Below the pieces are notes generated by a model. It saw nothing but the letters and a program-made list of their open reading frames with translations. It did no database searches and was not told where the DNA came from. A program made the translations under genes and the position numbers. 17,456 nucleotides of DNA from Competibacteraceae bacterium UBA6584 (GTDB taxonomy: Bacteria; Pseudomonadota; Gammaproteobacteria; Competibacterales; Competibacteraceae), in the NCBI GenBank assembly GCA_002433805.1, contig DJIW01000099.1, forward strand, positions 1-17,456, read 5' to 3'. Of the stretch, positions 6,520 to 13,406 are shown one piece after another. Numbering within the stretch: position 1 is the first letter of the stretch; each line of letters opens with the position of its first letter.

Positions 6520-7140
6520 TCACTTGGAGTAAAGCTCCACAACCAATGATTCGTTGATGTCGGCGGGCAAATCGCCGCGATCGGGAATCCGCTTGAACAC
6601 GCCGCTCATCTTGTTCACATCCACGTCCACCCAATCGGCGAAACCGTGGCCCTGCGCGAGCTGCAAGGAGTACTGAATGCGGGTCTGGGGCCGACTCTTT
6701 TCATGAATCGCCACCACATCTTCCGGTTTGACCTGATAGGAAGCAATATTGACCCGCTGGCCGTTCACGGTGACCGCCCGGTGCGAAACCAGTTGTCGGG
6801 CCTCGGCGCGGGTGCTGCCAAATCCCATCCGATAGACCACGTTATCCAAACGGCACTCCAACAGTCTCAACAGATTCTCGCCGGTCGAACCCTTGCGGCG
6901 CGCAGCTTCCTTATAATAATTGAGGAACTGCCGTTCCAACACGCCGTAAATCCGGCGCAGTTTCTGCTTCTCGCGCAACTGCAATCCATAATCGGACAAG
7001 CGGGGACGGCGCGCGCCGTGCTGGCCGGGCTGCCGCTCGAGCTTGCACTTGGATTCGATGGGCCGGGCGGCGGACTTCAGAAATAAATCCACGCCTTCCC
7101 GACGGCTCAGCTTGCACTTGGGACCGAGATATCTCGCCAC
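6520..7140 (-). CDS. rpsD: 30S ribosomal protein S4 (uS4)
   Basis: S4 is a primary 16S rRNA-binding protein that starts assembly of the 30S body; in E. coli it also represses translation of the alpha operon. The 206 residues match E. coli length and begin MARYLGPKCKLSRREGVDLF. An S4-type RNA-binding fold spans about 95-160, with LECRLDNVVYRMGFGSTRAE and HRAVTVNGQRVNI. The start codon is GTG at 7140, supported by AGGAG (7152-7148) with a 7-base spacer. It follows rpsK by 15 bases. If S4 autoregulation is conserved, its target would be the leader before rpsM (7945-8051). Confidence 0.98.
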   Translation of the reverse strand: MARYLGPKCKLSRREGVDLFLKSAARPIESKCKLERQPGQHGARRPRLSDYGLQLREKQKLRRIYGVLERQFLNYYKEAARRKGSTGENLLRLLECRLDNVVYRMGFGSTRAEARQLVSHRAVTVNGQRVNIASYQVKPEDVVAIHEKSRPQTRIQYSLQLAQGHGFADWVDVDVNKMSGVFKRIPDRGDLPADINESLVVELYSK

Positions 7141-7155
7141 GGTAGGACTCCTGAG

Positions 7156-7545
7156 CTATACGCGCCGGCGTTTGGGGGGACGGCAACCGTTATGCGGGAT
7201 CGGCGTCACGTCCATGATGCTCATGATCTTGAATCCAGCGGCGTTCAAGGCGCGCACGGCGGATTCCCGACCGGGCCCAGGCCCCTTGACGTTGACCTCC
7301 AGATTCTTGACGCCGAACTCCTTGACGGCATTACCCACGCGCTCGGCCGCCACCTGCGCCGCAAACGGCGTGCTCTTGCGGGAGCCGCGAAAACCGGAAC
7401 CCCCGGAAGTCGCCCAGCCCAGCGCATTGCCTTGACGGTCGGTAATCGTGATGATCGTATTGTTGAACGAGGCGTGGATATGGGCGATCCCATCCACCAC
7501 ATTTTTCTTGACGCGCTTGCGCGTCTTGGTCACTGGTTTTGCCAT
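7156..7545 (-). CDS. rpsK: 30S ribosomal protein S11 (uS11)
   Basis: S11 sits on the 30S platform and contacts mRNA around the E-site region. The 129 residues match E. coli length. Recognisable blocks are GIAHIHASFNNTIITITD, GWATSGGSGFRGSRKSTPFA, VKGPGPGRESAVRAL and the C-terminal DVTPIPHNGCRPPKRRRV. N119 in the HNG motif corresponds to the asparagine known to form isoaspartate in E. coli S11. It follows rpsM by 42 bases and has only a modest AGG ribosome binding site, which suggests translation coupled to its neighbours. Confidence 0.98.
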   Translation of the reverse strand: MAKPVTKTRKRVKKNVVDGIAHIHASFNNTIITITDRQGNALGWATSGGSGFRGSRKSTPFAAQVAAERVGNAVKEFGVKNLEVNVKGPGPGRESAVRALNAAGFKIMSIMDVTPIPHNGCRPPKRRRV

Positions 7546-7587
7546 TCTCCAACCTATGCCAGCGGCATTCGAAACGTTTCAGGCGAT

Positions 7588-7944
7588 TTACTTGCGTACC
7601 GCGCGGCGCGGTCCCTTGCGCGTGCGCGCATTGGTTCGAGTCCGCTGGCCGCGCACGGGCAAACCGCGCCGGTGACGCAGGCCGCGGTAGCAACCCAGAT
7701 CCATCAAGCGTTTGATGCTCATGGACACTTCACGACGCAAATCGCCTTCGACAATGTATTGACCCACTTCGGCGCGCAATGCGTCCACCTGGGCTTCGGT
7801 TAAATCGCGGACCTTGGTTTCCGGGGCGACCCGCGCTGCCTCGCAAATTTGCCGGGCTCGCGTGTTGCCGATCCCGTAAATCGATTGCAGCGCAATCACC
7901 GTATGTTTGTTGACCGGAATGTTAATTCCTGCAATACGGGCCAT
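7588..7944 (-). CDS. rpsM: 30S ribosomal protein S13 (uS13)
   Basis: S13 lies in the 30S head, contacts the P-site tRNA through its basic tail and forms a bridge to the large subunit. The 118 residues equal E. coli length: MARIAGINIPVNKHTVIALQ at the start, a helix-two-turn-helix with GIGNTRARQIC, and the arginine-rich GLPVRGQRTRTNARTRKGPR near the C-terminus. It is the first gene of the alpha operon. The AGAGGGG ribosome binding site (7960-7954) lies within a leader that could fold into a pseudoknot, suggesting translational control at this start. Confidence 0.98.
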   Translation of the reverse strand: MARIAGINIPVNKHTVIALQSIYGIGNTRARQICEAARVAPETKVRDLTEAQVDALRAEVGQYIVEGDLRREVSMSIKRLMDLGCYRGLRHRRGLPVRGQRTRTNARTRKGPRRAVRK

Positions 7945-8051
7945 GCCTTAGAACCCCTCTCCCATGGTGCTGGGTGCCTGACGCGCAAAGAGTGGAAATT
8001 TAACGCACCCAGCTCAATAAATCAATAAAGAATCAACTCTTAATTCTGCTC
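7945..8051 (-). promoter_or_regulatory. Putative alpha-operon leader (S4-type pseudoknot before rpsM)
   Basis: This is the longest gap inside the ribosomal cluster. In the - strand RNA sense, GCTGGGTGC (8013-8005) is a perfect 9-bp complement of GCACCCAGC (7977-7969), leaving a 27-base loop. The loop contains CCACTCT (7995-7989), which can pair at 6 of 7 positions with AGAGGGG (7960-7954), the rpsM ribosome binding site. Stem plus loop-to-downstream pairing is an H-type pseudoknot arrangement. In E. coli, S4 represses the alpha operon by binding a pseudoknot at this place. The inverted repeat is seen directly; the pseudoknot and S4 binding are inferred. Confidence 0.5.
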
Positions 8052-8165
8052 TCAGCCTTGACGCTGCTTGTGCCGGGCGTCCTTGCAAATCACCCGGACC
8101 ACGCGGTCGCGGCGGATAATCTTGCAGTTGCGACAGATTTTCTTCACCGAAGCACGCACTTTCAT
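8052..8165 (-). CDS. rpmJ: 50S ribosomal protein L36 (bL36), zinc-binding form
   Basis: This 37-residue gene encodes L36, the smallest large-subunit protein, which binds 23S rRNA. It begins MKVRASVKKICRNCKIIRRD. C11, C14, C27 and H32 form the CCCH zinc site, so it is the zinc-containing (C+) form. It lies between secY and rpsM, the usual gammaproteobacterial position, 70 bases after secY and 107 before rpsM. Confidence 0.97.
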   Translation of the reverse strand: MKVRASVKKICRNCKIIRRDRVVRVICKDARHKQRQG

Positions 8166-8235
8166 CGCTTTACTCCAAATTCCACAGTCACCGCGCGCCG
8201 GATAGGGCGACGCGGACGCAATCATGGCCCCGCGC

Positions 8236-9564
8236 TCACCGCAACAGGCCCGAACCCTTGAAACTGCTCTTCTTCAACAGGCTTTCGTATTGGTGCGACA
8301 TCAAGTGCGCCTGAACCTGCGCCATAAAATCCATGACGACCACCACGATAATCAGCAGTGAGGTGCCGCCGAAATAGAACGGCACCCGCCAATAGAGGAT
8401 CAGAAATTCAGGCAACAGACAGACGGCGGTGATGTAGAACGCGCCAATCAAGGTCAAGCGGGTCAATACCTTATCGATATAACCCGCGGTTTGAGCGCCG
8501 GGCCGGATTCCGGGGATGAACGCGCCGGACTTCTTCAAATTGTCCGCGGTCTCCTTAGAATTGAACACCAGCGCGGTGTAGAAGAAACAGAAGAAAATAA
8601 TCAAGCCGGCGTACAGCAACACGTACAAGGGCTGACCGGGCGAGAGCGCCGAACTGATGTTGCGCAACCATTCCATATTCGGCGCATTGCCAAACCAACT
8701 GCCCAAGGTCGCCGGAAACAAAATCAGGCTGGAGGCAAAAATCGGCGGAATGACCCCGGACATATTCAGTTTCAACGGCAAATGCGTGGTCTGGGCCGCG
8801 TACATCCGCCGGCCTTGCTGCCGCTTGGCGTAGTTGACCGTGATCCGCCGCTGTCCGCGCTCGACGAAGACCACGAAACCGGTCACCAGCACGGTCAGCG
8901 CCAACAAGAACAGCACCAGCATCACGTGCAGCTCGCCGGTGCGCGCCAATTCCAGGGTGCCGCCCACCGCTTGGGGCAAGCCGGCGACGATGCCGGCGAA
9001 GATCAGCATCGAAATGCCGTTGCCGATGCCGCGTTCGGTCACCTGCTCGCCCAACCACATCAAAAACAAAGTACCGGTCACCAAACTGATCGTCGAGGTC
9101 ACGATAAACCCGACGCCGGGCGCGATCACCACCGACGCGCCGCCCGCCATTTGATTTTGTAAGGCGATGCTGACCCCGATAGCCTGAAACATCGCCAGCA
9201 CCACCGTCAGGTAACGGGTGTAACGGGTCAGCTTGTGGCGGCCGGCCGCCCCGCCCTCCTTGCGCAACTGCTCCAGGGACGGCACCACCATCGACATCAA
9301 TTGCAGGATGATCGACGCCGAGATGTACGGCATCACCCCCAGCGCGAAAATGCTCAACCGGCTCAGTGCGCCGCCGGAAAACATATTGAACATATCGAGG
9401 ATGGTGCCGCGCTGCTGGTCGAACAATTGCGCCATGGCGTGCGGGTCGATGCCCGGCACCGGAATGTGAGTGCCGATGCGAAACACCACCAACGCGCCCA
9501 GCAAAAACAACAAGCGCTGGCGCAGTTCGGTCATTTTGCCGAGATCCGGCAGGGCGGTCGCCAT
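8236..9564 (-). CDS. secY: Protein translocase channel subunit SecY
   Basis: SecY forms the inner-membrane channel through which SecA-driven and ribosome-coupled proteins are exported or inserted. The 442 residues match E. coli SecY (443) and contain about ten hydrophobic segments, the first at about 17-30. Both family signatures are present: GVMPYISASIILQL (76-89) and GEQVTERGIGNGISMLIFAG (172-191). Cytoplasmic basic loops used for ribosome and SecA contact include VERGQRRITVNYAKRQQGRR (234-253) and FIPGIRPGAQTAGYI (349-363). It starts 6 bases after rplO. The ribosome binding site is weak, so translation is probably coupled to rplO. Confidence 0.98.
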   Translation of the reverse strand: MATALPDLGKMTELRQRLLFLLGALVVFRIGTHIPVPGIDPHAMAQLFDQQRGTILDMFNMFSGGALSRLSIFALGVMPYISASIILQLMSMVVPSLEQLRKEGGAAGRHKLTRYTRYLTVVLAMFQAIGVSIALQNQMAGGASVVIAPGVGFIVTSTISLVTGTLFLMWLGEQVTERGIGNGISMLIFAGIVAGLPQAVGGTLELARTGELHVMLVLFLLALTVLVTGFVVFVERGQRRITVNYAKRQQGRRMYAAQTTHLPLKLNMSGVIPPIFASSLILFPATLGSWFGNAPNMEWLRNISSALSPGQPLYVLLYAGLIIFFCFFYTALVFNSKETADNLKKSGAFIPGIRPGAQTAGYIDKVLTRLTLIGAFYITAVCLLPEFLILYWRVPFYFGGTSLLIIVVVVMDFMAQVQAHLMSHQYESLLKKSSFKGSGLLR

Positions 9565-9570
9565 GATGGT

Positions 9571-10005
9571 TTACTCGAGGATCGTCCCGCCAGCCGCCAG
9601 CAGCGCCTCGCGCGCGCCCTTGGTCAGCGCCAGACCGCGCAGTTTCACGGCCCGTTCTAGCTTGCCAGACAGGATGACCTTGGCTTGCTTGGCGAAAATC
9701 GGCGCCAGATTGGCTGCTTTAAGCGCCGCCAAGTCGATGATGTCCGCTTCAAGCTTGGCCAAGGCGCTCAGGCGGATCTCGGCGGTGTCCTTGGCGGTCA
9801 TGGAGCGGAAACCCCGCTTGGGCAGCCGCCGCTGCAAGGGCATCTGGCCGCCTTCAAAACCGACTTTGTGGTAGCCGCCGGCGCGCGCGTGCTGGCCTTT
9901 GTGGCCGCGCCCGCCGGTCTTGCCGAGCCCGGACCCGATGCCGCGCCCGACCCGCTGCTCGACCGGCCGGCTGCCGGGAGCGGGTTTCAGGGTATTAAGA
10001 CGCAT
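9571..10005 (-). CDS. rplO: 50S ribosomal protein L15 (uL15)
   Basis: L15 is a late-assembly large-subunit protein with a long extended N-terminus that threads into 23S rRNA. The 144 residues equal E. coli length. The N-terminal glycine-rich stretch RVGRGIGSGLGKTGGRGHKG (residues 18-37) is the family hallmark, followed by GFEGGQMPLQRRLPKRGF. The start at 10005 has an excellent GAGGAGG site and lies 4 bases after rpmD. secY follows after 6 bases. Confidence 0.98.
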   Translation of the reverse strand: MRLNTLKPAPGSRPVEQRVGRGIGSGLGKTGGRGHKGQHARAGGYHKVGFEGGQMPLQRRLPKRGFRSMTAKDTAEIRLSALAKLEADIIDLAALKAANLAPIFAKQAKVILSGKLERAVKLRGLALTKGAREALLAAGGTILE

Positions 10006-10009
10006 GGGT

Positions 10010-10192
10010 TCAAGCCTCCTCGACTTTCAATAGATACGACACCTTGCGGATCATCCCCCGGTTTTCCGGCGTATCGATCACCGTGGCGGTGCTTTGCGTC
10101 TTGCGCAAGCCAAGCCCCCGCACGCAGGCTTGATGCGCGGCCAAGCGGCCGTGCGCGCTCTTGACCAGGGTCACTTTCAATTTTCCGGCCAT
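10010..10192 (-). CDS. rpmD: 50S ribosomal protein L30 (uL30)
   Basis: L30 is a small large-subunit protein binding 23S rRNA. The 60-residue sequence MAGKLKVTLVKSAHGRLAAH, then GLGLRKTQSTATVIDTPENR and IRKVSYLLKVEE, is a full-length match to E. coli L30 (59). The ATG at 10192 is preferred over an in-frame TTG at 10201 because CGGAG (10205-10201) lies 8 bases before the ATG. Only 5 bases separate it from the rpsE stop, and rplO begins 4 bases after it, so the three are tightly coupled. Confidence 0.96.
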   Translation of the reverse strand: MAGKLKVTLVKSAHGRLAAHQACVRGLGLRKTQSTATVIDTPENRGMIRKVSYLLKVEEA

Positions 10193-10197
10193 GGTCT

Positions 10198-10710
10198 TCA
10201 ACTCCGGATTTCGTCCAGGGTTTTGCCGCGCTTGGCGGCTTGATAGTCGGGCGATTTCATCACGCTCAAACCGTGGATGGTCGCCCGAACCACATTAATC
10301 GGATTGCGCGAGCCGATGCACTTGGCCAGTACATCCTTGACGCCGACCACCTCGAACACGGCGCGCATCGCGCCGCCGGCGATGATTCCGGTGCCTTCCG
10401 AGGCCGGTTGCATGAAAACGTGCGCCGCGCCGTGTTCGGCGTTGACCGGATACTGAAGCGTCGTGCCGTTCAACGGCACCGTGCGCATATTCTTGCGGGC
10501 CTTGTCCATGGCTTTCTGGATGGCCATCGGCACCTCGCGGGCCTTGCCGTATCCCAAGCCTACCCGACCGTTGCCGTCGCCCACCACGGTCAGCGCCGTA
10601 AAGCCGAACTGACGGCCGCCCTTGACGACCTTGGCCACGCGGTTGACGGCGATCAGCTTTTCTTGCAAGCCGTCGGTATTCTGGGAGCTTTCTACATTAT
10701 TCATCGCCAT
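10198..10710 (-). CDS. rpsE: 30S ribosomal protein S5 (uS5)
   Basis: S5 lies at the mRNA entry side of the 30S subunit and helps decoding accuracy and mRNA unwinding. The 170 residues are close to E. coli (167). Visible blocks are LQEKLIAVNRVAKVVKGGRQ, FTALTVVGDGNGRVGLGYGK, the FMQPASEGTGIIAGGAMRAV motif and NPINVVRATIHGL. The N-terminal lead MAMNNVESSQNTDG is a little longer than in E. coli; an inner ATG at 10704 is also possible, but AAGGAA (10724-10719) suits the first ATG. It follows rplR by 12 bases. Confidence 0.98.
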   Translation of the reverse strand: MAMNNVESSQNTDGLQEKLIAVNRVAKVVKGGRQFGFTALTVVGDGNGRVGLGYGKAREVPMAIQKAMDKARKNMRTVPLNGTTLQYPVNAEHGAAHVFMQPASEGTGIIAGGAMRAVFEVVGVKDVLAKCIGSRNPINVVRATIHGLSVMKSPDYQAAKRGKTLDEIRS

Positions 10711-10722
10711 GCTGTGGGTTCC

Positions 10723-11097
10723 TTAAAACTCCAAACCGTTTTCGCGGGCGGCATCGGCCAGCGCCTTGACCCGACCGTGATACAAAAAGCCGGAGCGGTC
10801 GAACGCCACGCGGGCGACGCCGATCGCCTTGGCCTTTTCAGCGATGGCCTTACCCACCAACTTGGCCGCCGCGATATCGCCGGTGCTTTTAAGCTCCTTG
10901 CGCAACCCCGGCTCCAAGGTCGACGCCGCCGCCAGCGTGCGGTCGCCGCCCCGTTCCGGAACGATGATCTGGGCATAGATATGGCTCGGGGTGCGATGCA
11001 CGCAGAGCCGGTGCACGCCCAGCTCACGGATTTTATGGCGGGCCCGCAACCCGCGGCGCAAGCGCGCGGTTTTTTTATCGGCTGATTTTTTATCCAT
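10723..11097 (-). CDS. rplR: 50S ribosomal protein L18 (uL18)
   Basis: L18 binds 5S rRNA with L5 and attaches it to the central protuberance of the large subunit. The 124 residues include the basic N-terminus KKTARLRRGLRARHKIRELG, then RLCVHRTPSHIYAQII, and a C-terminal half with VARVAFDRSGFLYHGRVKAL. Length is slightly above E. coli (117). The start at 11097 has an AAGGA site. It lies 9 bases after rplF and 12 before rpsE in standard spc-operon order. Confidence 0.98.
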   Translation of the reverse strand: MDKKSADKKTARLRRGLRARHKIRELGVHRLCVHRTPSHIYAQIIVPERGGDRTLAAASTLEPGLRKELKSTGDIAAAKLVGKAIAEKAKAIGVARVAFDRSGFLYHGRVKALADAARENGLEF

Positions 11098-11106
11098 GGC
11101 CAGTCC

Positions 11107-11679
11107 TTACTTCTTCTTAGCTTCTTTCAAGAGGATGGTCTCGTCGGAATAACGCACGCCCTTGCCCTTGTAAGGTTCGGGCGGCCGGTAGGCGCGGATC
11201 TTGGCGGCCACTTCGCCGACCTGCTGTTTGTCCACCCCTTGCACCACGATTTCGGTCTGGGTCGGCGTCTGGATGGTGATGCCCTCCGGTATCGCAAATT
11301 CGACCGGATGTGAAAAACCGAGCGTCAGATTGAGCACCTTGCCTTGCGCTTGCGCCTTGTAGCCGACGCCGATCAATTGCAGCTTGCGCTGGAAGCCCTG
11401 GCTGACGCCGATCACCATATTGTTGAGCAACGCGCGCATGGTGCCGGTCATCGCCCGATACTTGGCCTCGTTGGTCAACACTCGGGGAGCGAGCTTCAAC
11501 TCGCCGCCTTCATGGCGCACTTCGACCCAGGGATGCACCGCCAGTTGGGCCGAGCCGTTCTTACCCTTGATCGAGACCTGCTGGCCGTCGACCGTCACGG
11601 TGACGCCGGCCGACACCGGAATCGGTTTCTTACCGACGCGCGAGGTGCGAATTTTGGTTTCTTTCAGTACGGTTGCCAT
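11107..11679 (-). CDS. rplF: 50S ribosomal protein L6 (uL6), N-terminally extended
   Basis: L6 binds 23S rRNA near the sarcin-ricin loop and factor-binding site. The 190 residues contain the L6 duplication: an N-terminal half with SRVGKKPIPVSAGVTVTVDG and a C-terminal half with LIGVGYKAQAQGKVLNLTLG, FSHPVEFAIPEGI and the signature PEPYKGKGVRY. E. coli L6 (177) starts at MSRVAK. Here 12 residues (MATVLKETKIRT) precede SRVGKKP, and no ATG, GTG or TTG is available at the usual site. The ATG at 11679 has GGGAG (11691-11687) 7 bases upstream, so the extension appears real. It follows rpsH by 12 bases. Confidence 0.97.
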   Translation of the reverse strand: MATVLKETKIRTSRVGKKPIPVSAGVTVTVDGQQVSIKGKNGSAQLAVHPWVEVRHEGGELKLAPRVLTNEAKYRAMTGTMRALLNNMVIGVSQGFQRKLQLIGVGYKAQAQGKVLNLTLGFSHPVEFAIPEGITIQTPTQTEIVVQGVDKQQVGEVAAKIRAYRPPEPYKGKGVRYSDETILLKEAKKK

Positions 11680-11691
11680 GACGCCGCTCCC

Positions 11692-12090
11692 TTAGGCCAC
11701 GATGCACAGCACTTCGCCGCCGTGGCCGGCCGCCCGCGCCGCGCGGTCGCTCATCAGCCCCCGCGGCGTGGAAACGATCGCCACGCCCAAGCCGTTCATC
11801 ACCTTGGGCAGATCGTCCTTGCCGCGAAACACCCGACGGCTGGGACGGCTGACCCGCTCGATTTTGTCGATGACCGGTCGGCCCTCGAAATACTTCAGGG
11901 CGACGGTCAACTCAGGGTGCCCGGCCTCGTTATCGGCCACCGAAAAATCGGTGATGTAGCCTTCATCGCGCAGCACGCGCGCGATGGCCACCTTCAGTTT
12001 GGAAGCCGGCATGCTCGCCTGGGTTTTGGCGGCGGTCTGGGCGTTGCGGATGCGCGTCAGCATATCCGCGATGGGATCGGTCATGCTCAT
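11692..12090 (-). CDS. rpsH: 30S ribosomal protein S8 (uS8)
   Basis: S8 is a primary 16S rRNA-binding protein essential for 30S central-domain assembly; in E. coli it also represses spc-operon translation at the rplE start. The 132 residues begin MSMTDPIADMLTRIRN, nearly identical to E. coli, and end GLMSDRAARAAGHGGEVLC. The ATG at 12090 is chosen over an in-frame GTG at 12099 because GGAG (12105-12102) would sit only 2 bases from the GTG. An unusually long 97-base gap separates it from rpsN. Confidence 0.97.
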   Translation of the reverse strand: MSMTDPIADMLTRIRNAQTAAKTQASMPASKLKVAIARVLRDEGYITDFSVADNEAGHPELTVALKYFEGRPVIDKIERVSRPSRRVFRGKDDLPKVMNGLGVAIVSTPRGLMSDRAARAAGHGGEVLCIVA

Positions 12091-12187
12091 GATTGCCACT
12101 ACTCCGATAGTCAGTCACGGGGCTACCGCCGGCGGCGGAGCAAACCCTGAACTTAAACGGGGTCTCGCGGGGCGAGATGAAAGGTGA
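12091..12187 (-). other. Long intercistronic gap between rpsN and rpsH
   Basis: This gap is large for the spc operon, where neighbours are 4-26 bases apart except at a few junctions. It contains a perfect palindrome CCGCCGGCGG (12126-12135) and a small hairpin TCTCG-CGGGG-CGAGA (12163-12177). Neither has a U-tract, so neither looks like a terminator. The end of the gap supplies the rpsH ribosome binding site GGAG. I cannot assign a function. Confidence 0.4.
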
Positions 12188-12493
12188 TTACCAGCTCGCC
12201 TTATGCAGTCCGGGCACGTCGCCGCGCATGGCCGCTTCACGCAGCTTGTTGCGAGACAGACCGAACTTGCGATAAAAACCGTGGGGCCGGCCGGTCAGCC
12301 GGCAGCGGTTGTGGAGCCGCGCGGGGCTGGCGTCGCGGGGCAGCGCGTGAAATTGCCGCCGCGCTTCCCGCCGCTGTTGCTCGTCGGTGGCGGGATCGCG
12401 AAGGATTTCCTTCAAGGCGGCCCGCTTGGCGGCGTAACGCTCGACCACGCGCGCCCGCTTGATTTCGCGGTTGATCATGCTCTGTTTGGCCAT
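12188..12493 (-). CDS. rpsN: 30S ribosomal protein S14 (uS14), zinc-free long form
   Basis: S14 sits in the 30S head and joins late in assembly. The 101 residues equal E. coli S14, starting MAKQSMINREIKRARVVERY and ending with RCRLTGRPHGFYRKFGLSRN and AAMRGDVPGLHKASW. The paired CxxC motifs of the short zinc-binding form are absent. The start at 12493 is taken from the family. The frame stays open further upstream into rplE, but that is not S14 sequence. It lies 19 bases after rplE. Confidence 0.98.
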   Translation of the reverse strand: MAKQSMINREIKRARVVERYAAKRAALKEILRDPATDEQQRREARRQFHALPRDASPARLHNRCRLTGRPHGFYRKFGLSRNKLREAAMRGDVPGLHKASW

Positions 12494-12512
12494 GCTGAAA
12501 CAAACTCTCTCA

Positions 12513-13052
12513 TTAATTCCTGAAGGGAAAATTGAAGGCCGCCAACAGCGCGCGGCCCTCTTCATCGTTGCGCGCGGTCGTGGTGATGGTGATGTCGAGG
12601 CCGCGGATGGCGTCGATCTTGTCGTAATCGATTTCCGGAAAGATGATTTGTTCCCGCACCCCGAGGCTGTAGTTGCCGCGCCCGTCGAAGGCGCGCGCGC
12701 TGAAACCGCGAAAGTCGCGAATCCGCGGGATGGCGACATTCACCAGCCGATCCAGGAATTCGTACATCCGGTCGCGGCGCAGCGTCACCTTGCAGCCGAT
12801 CGGCCAACCGGCGCGGATCTTGAAGCCGGCGATGGACTTGCGCGAGAGCGTCACGATCGGCTTTTGTCCGGCGATCTGAGTCAGGTTGCCGACCGCGTGC
12901 TCCATGATCTTCTTGTCGGCGACCGCCTCGCCGACACCCATGTTCAGGGTGATCTTGGTGATGCGCGGCACTTCCATGACGTTGCCGTAGTTGAACTGCT
13001 CGCGCAGCTTCGGGGCCACCGTCTCGCGATAAAATTGTTGCAATCGGGCCAT
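12513..13052 (-). CDS. rplE: 50S ribosomal protein L5 (uL5)
   Basis: L5 binds 5S rRNA and contacts P-site tRNA in the central protuberance. The 179 residues equal E. coli length, with YGNVMEVPRITKITLNMGVG, GQKPIVTLSRKSIAGFKIR, PRIRDFRGFSARAFDGRGNY and a DEEGRALLAAFNFPFRN C-terminus. The ATG at 13052 has an ideal GAGGAGG site (13064-13058, 5-base spacer) that overlaps the rplX stop codon, indicating tight coupling. In E. coli this start is where S8 represses the spc operon. I see no obvious S8-site mimic here, but I cannot fold the RNA. Confidence 0.98.
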   Translation of the reverse strand: MARLQQFYRETVAPKLREQFNYGNVMEVPRITKITLNMGVGEAVADKKIMEHAVGNLTQIAGQKPIVTLSRKSIAGFKIRAGWPIGCKVTLRRDRMYEFLDRLVNVAIPRIRDFRGFSARAFDGRGNYSLGVREQIIFPEIDYDKIDAIRGLDITITTTARNDEEGRALLAAFNFPFRN

Positions 13053-13062
13053 GGCCGCCTCC

Positions 13063-13380
13063 TCAAACATCCACGACTTCGTTGTTGGACTTGAAGTAAC
13101 GGACCTTGCGGCCGTCCTCCAACACTCGGAAGCCGATCCGATCCCCTTTCTGGGTGACCGGGTTGAACAGCATCACGTTGGAGACGTGCACCGCCGCCTC
13201 GCGCTCGACGATGCCGCCGGCCACGTTACGCGCCGGGTTCGGCCGGGTGTGACGCTTGATCATGTTGACGCCGGCGACGATCAGCCGCTCCTCGTCCACC
13301 ACCCGCACCACCTTGCCGCGTCGGCCCTTGTCCTTGCCGGCGATGACGATGACCTCATCGTCCCTTCTGATTCTGCGCAT
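13063..13380 (-). CDS. rplX: 50S ribosomal protein L24 (uL24)
   Basis: L24 is an assembly-initiator protein of the large subunit. The 105 residues match E. coli (104). MRRIRRDDEVIVIAGKDKGR is the KOW motif region, followed by GKVVRVV, VNMIKRHTRPNP and a typical IVEREAAVHVSNVMLFNP stretch. The ATG at 13380 has GGGAGGAAG just upstream. The frame continues open into rplN, but that part is not L24. It follows rplN by 26 bases. Confidence 0.97.
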   Translation of the reverse strand: MRRIRRDDEVIVIAGKDKGRRGKVVRVVDEERLIVAGVNMIKRHTRPNPARNVAGGIVEREAAVHVSNVMLFNPVTQKGDRIGFRVLEDGRKVRYFKSNNEVVDV

Positions 13381-13406
13381 TGTTAGCTTCCTCCCGCCGC
13401 CCTCGC

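Noticed and set aside
7997..8025. Possible alpha-operon promoter on the - strand (TTGATT at 8025-8020, TAAATT at 8002-7997, 17-base spacer).
   Set aside because: It has only 4 of 6 matches in each box, and the implied start would fall inside the loop of the inverted repeat and remove half of the putative leader structure. The two readings conflict, and the inverted repeat is the stronger signal.
8236..9660. Long + strand ORFs opposite secY and rplO.
   Set aside because: They are antisense shadows in GC-rich DNA; the - strand reading gives complete SecY and L15 with all signatures.
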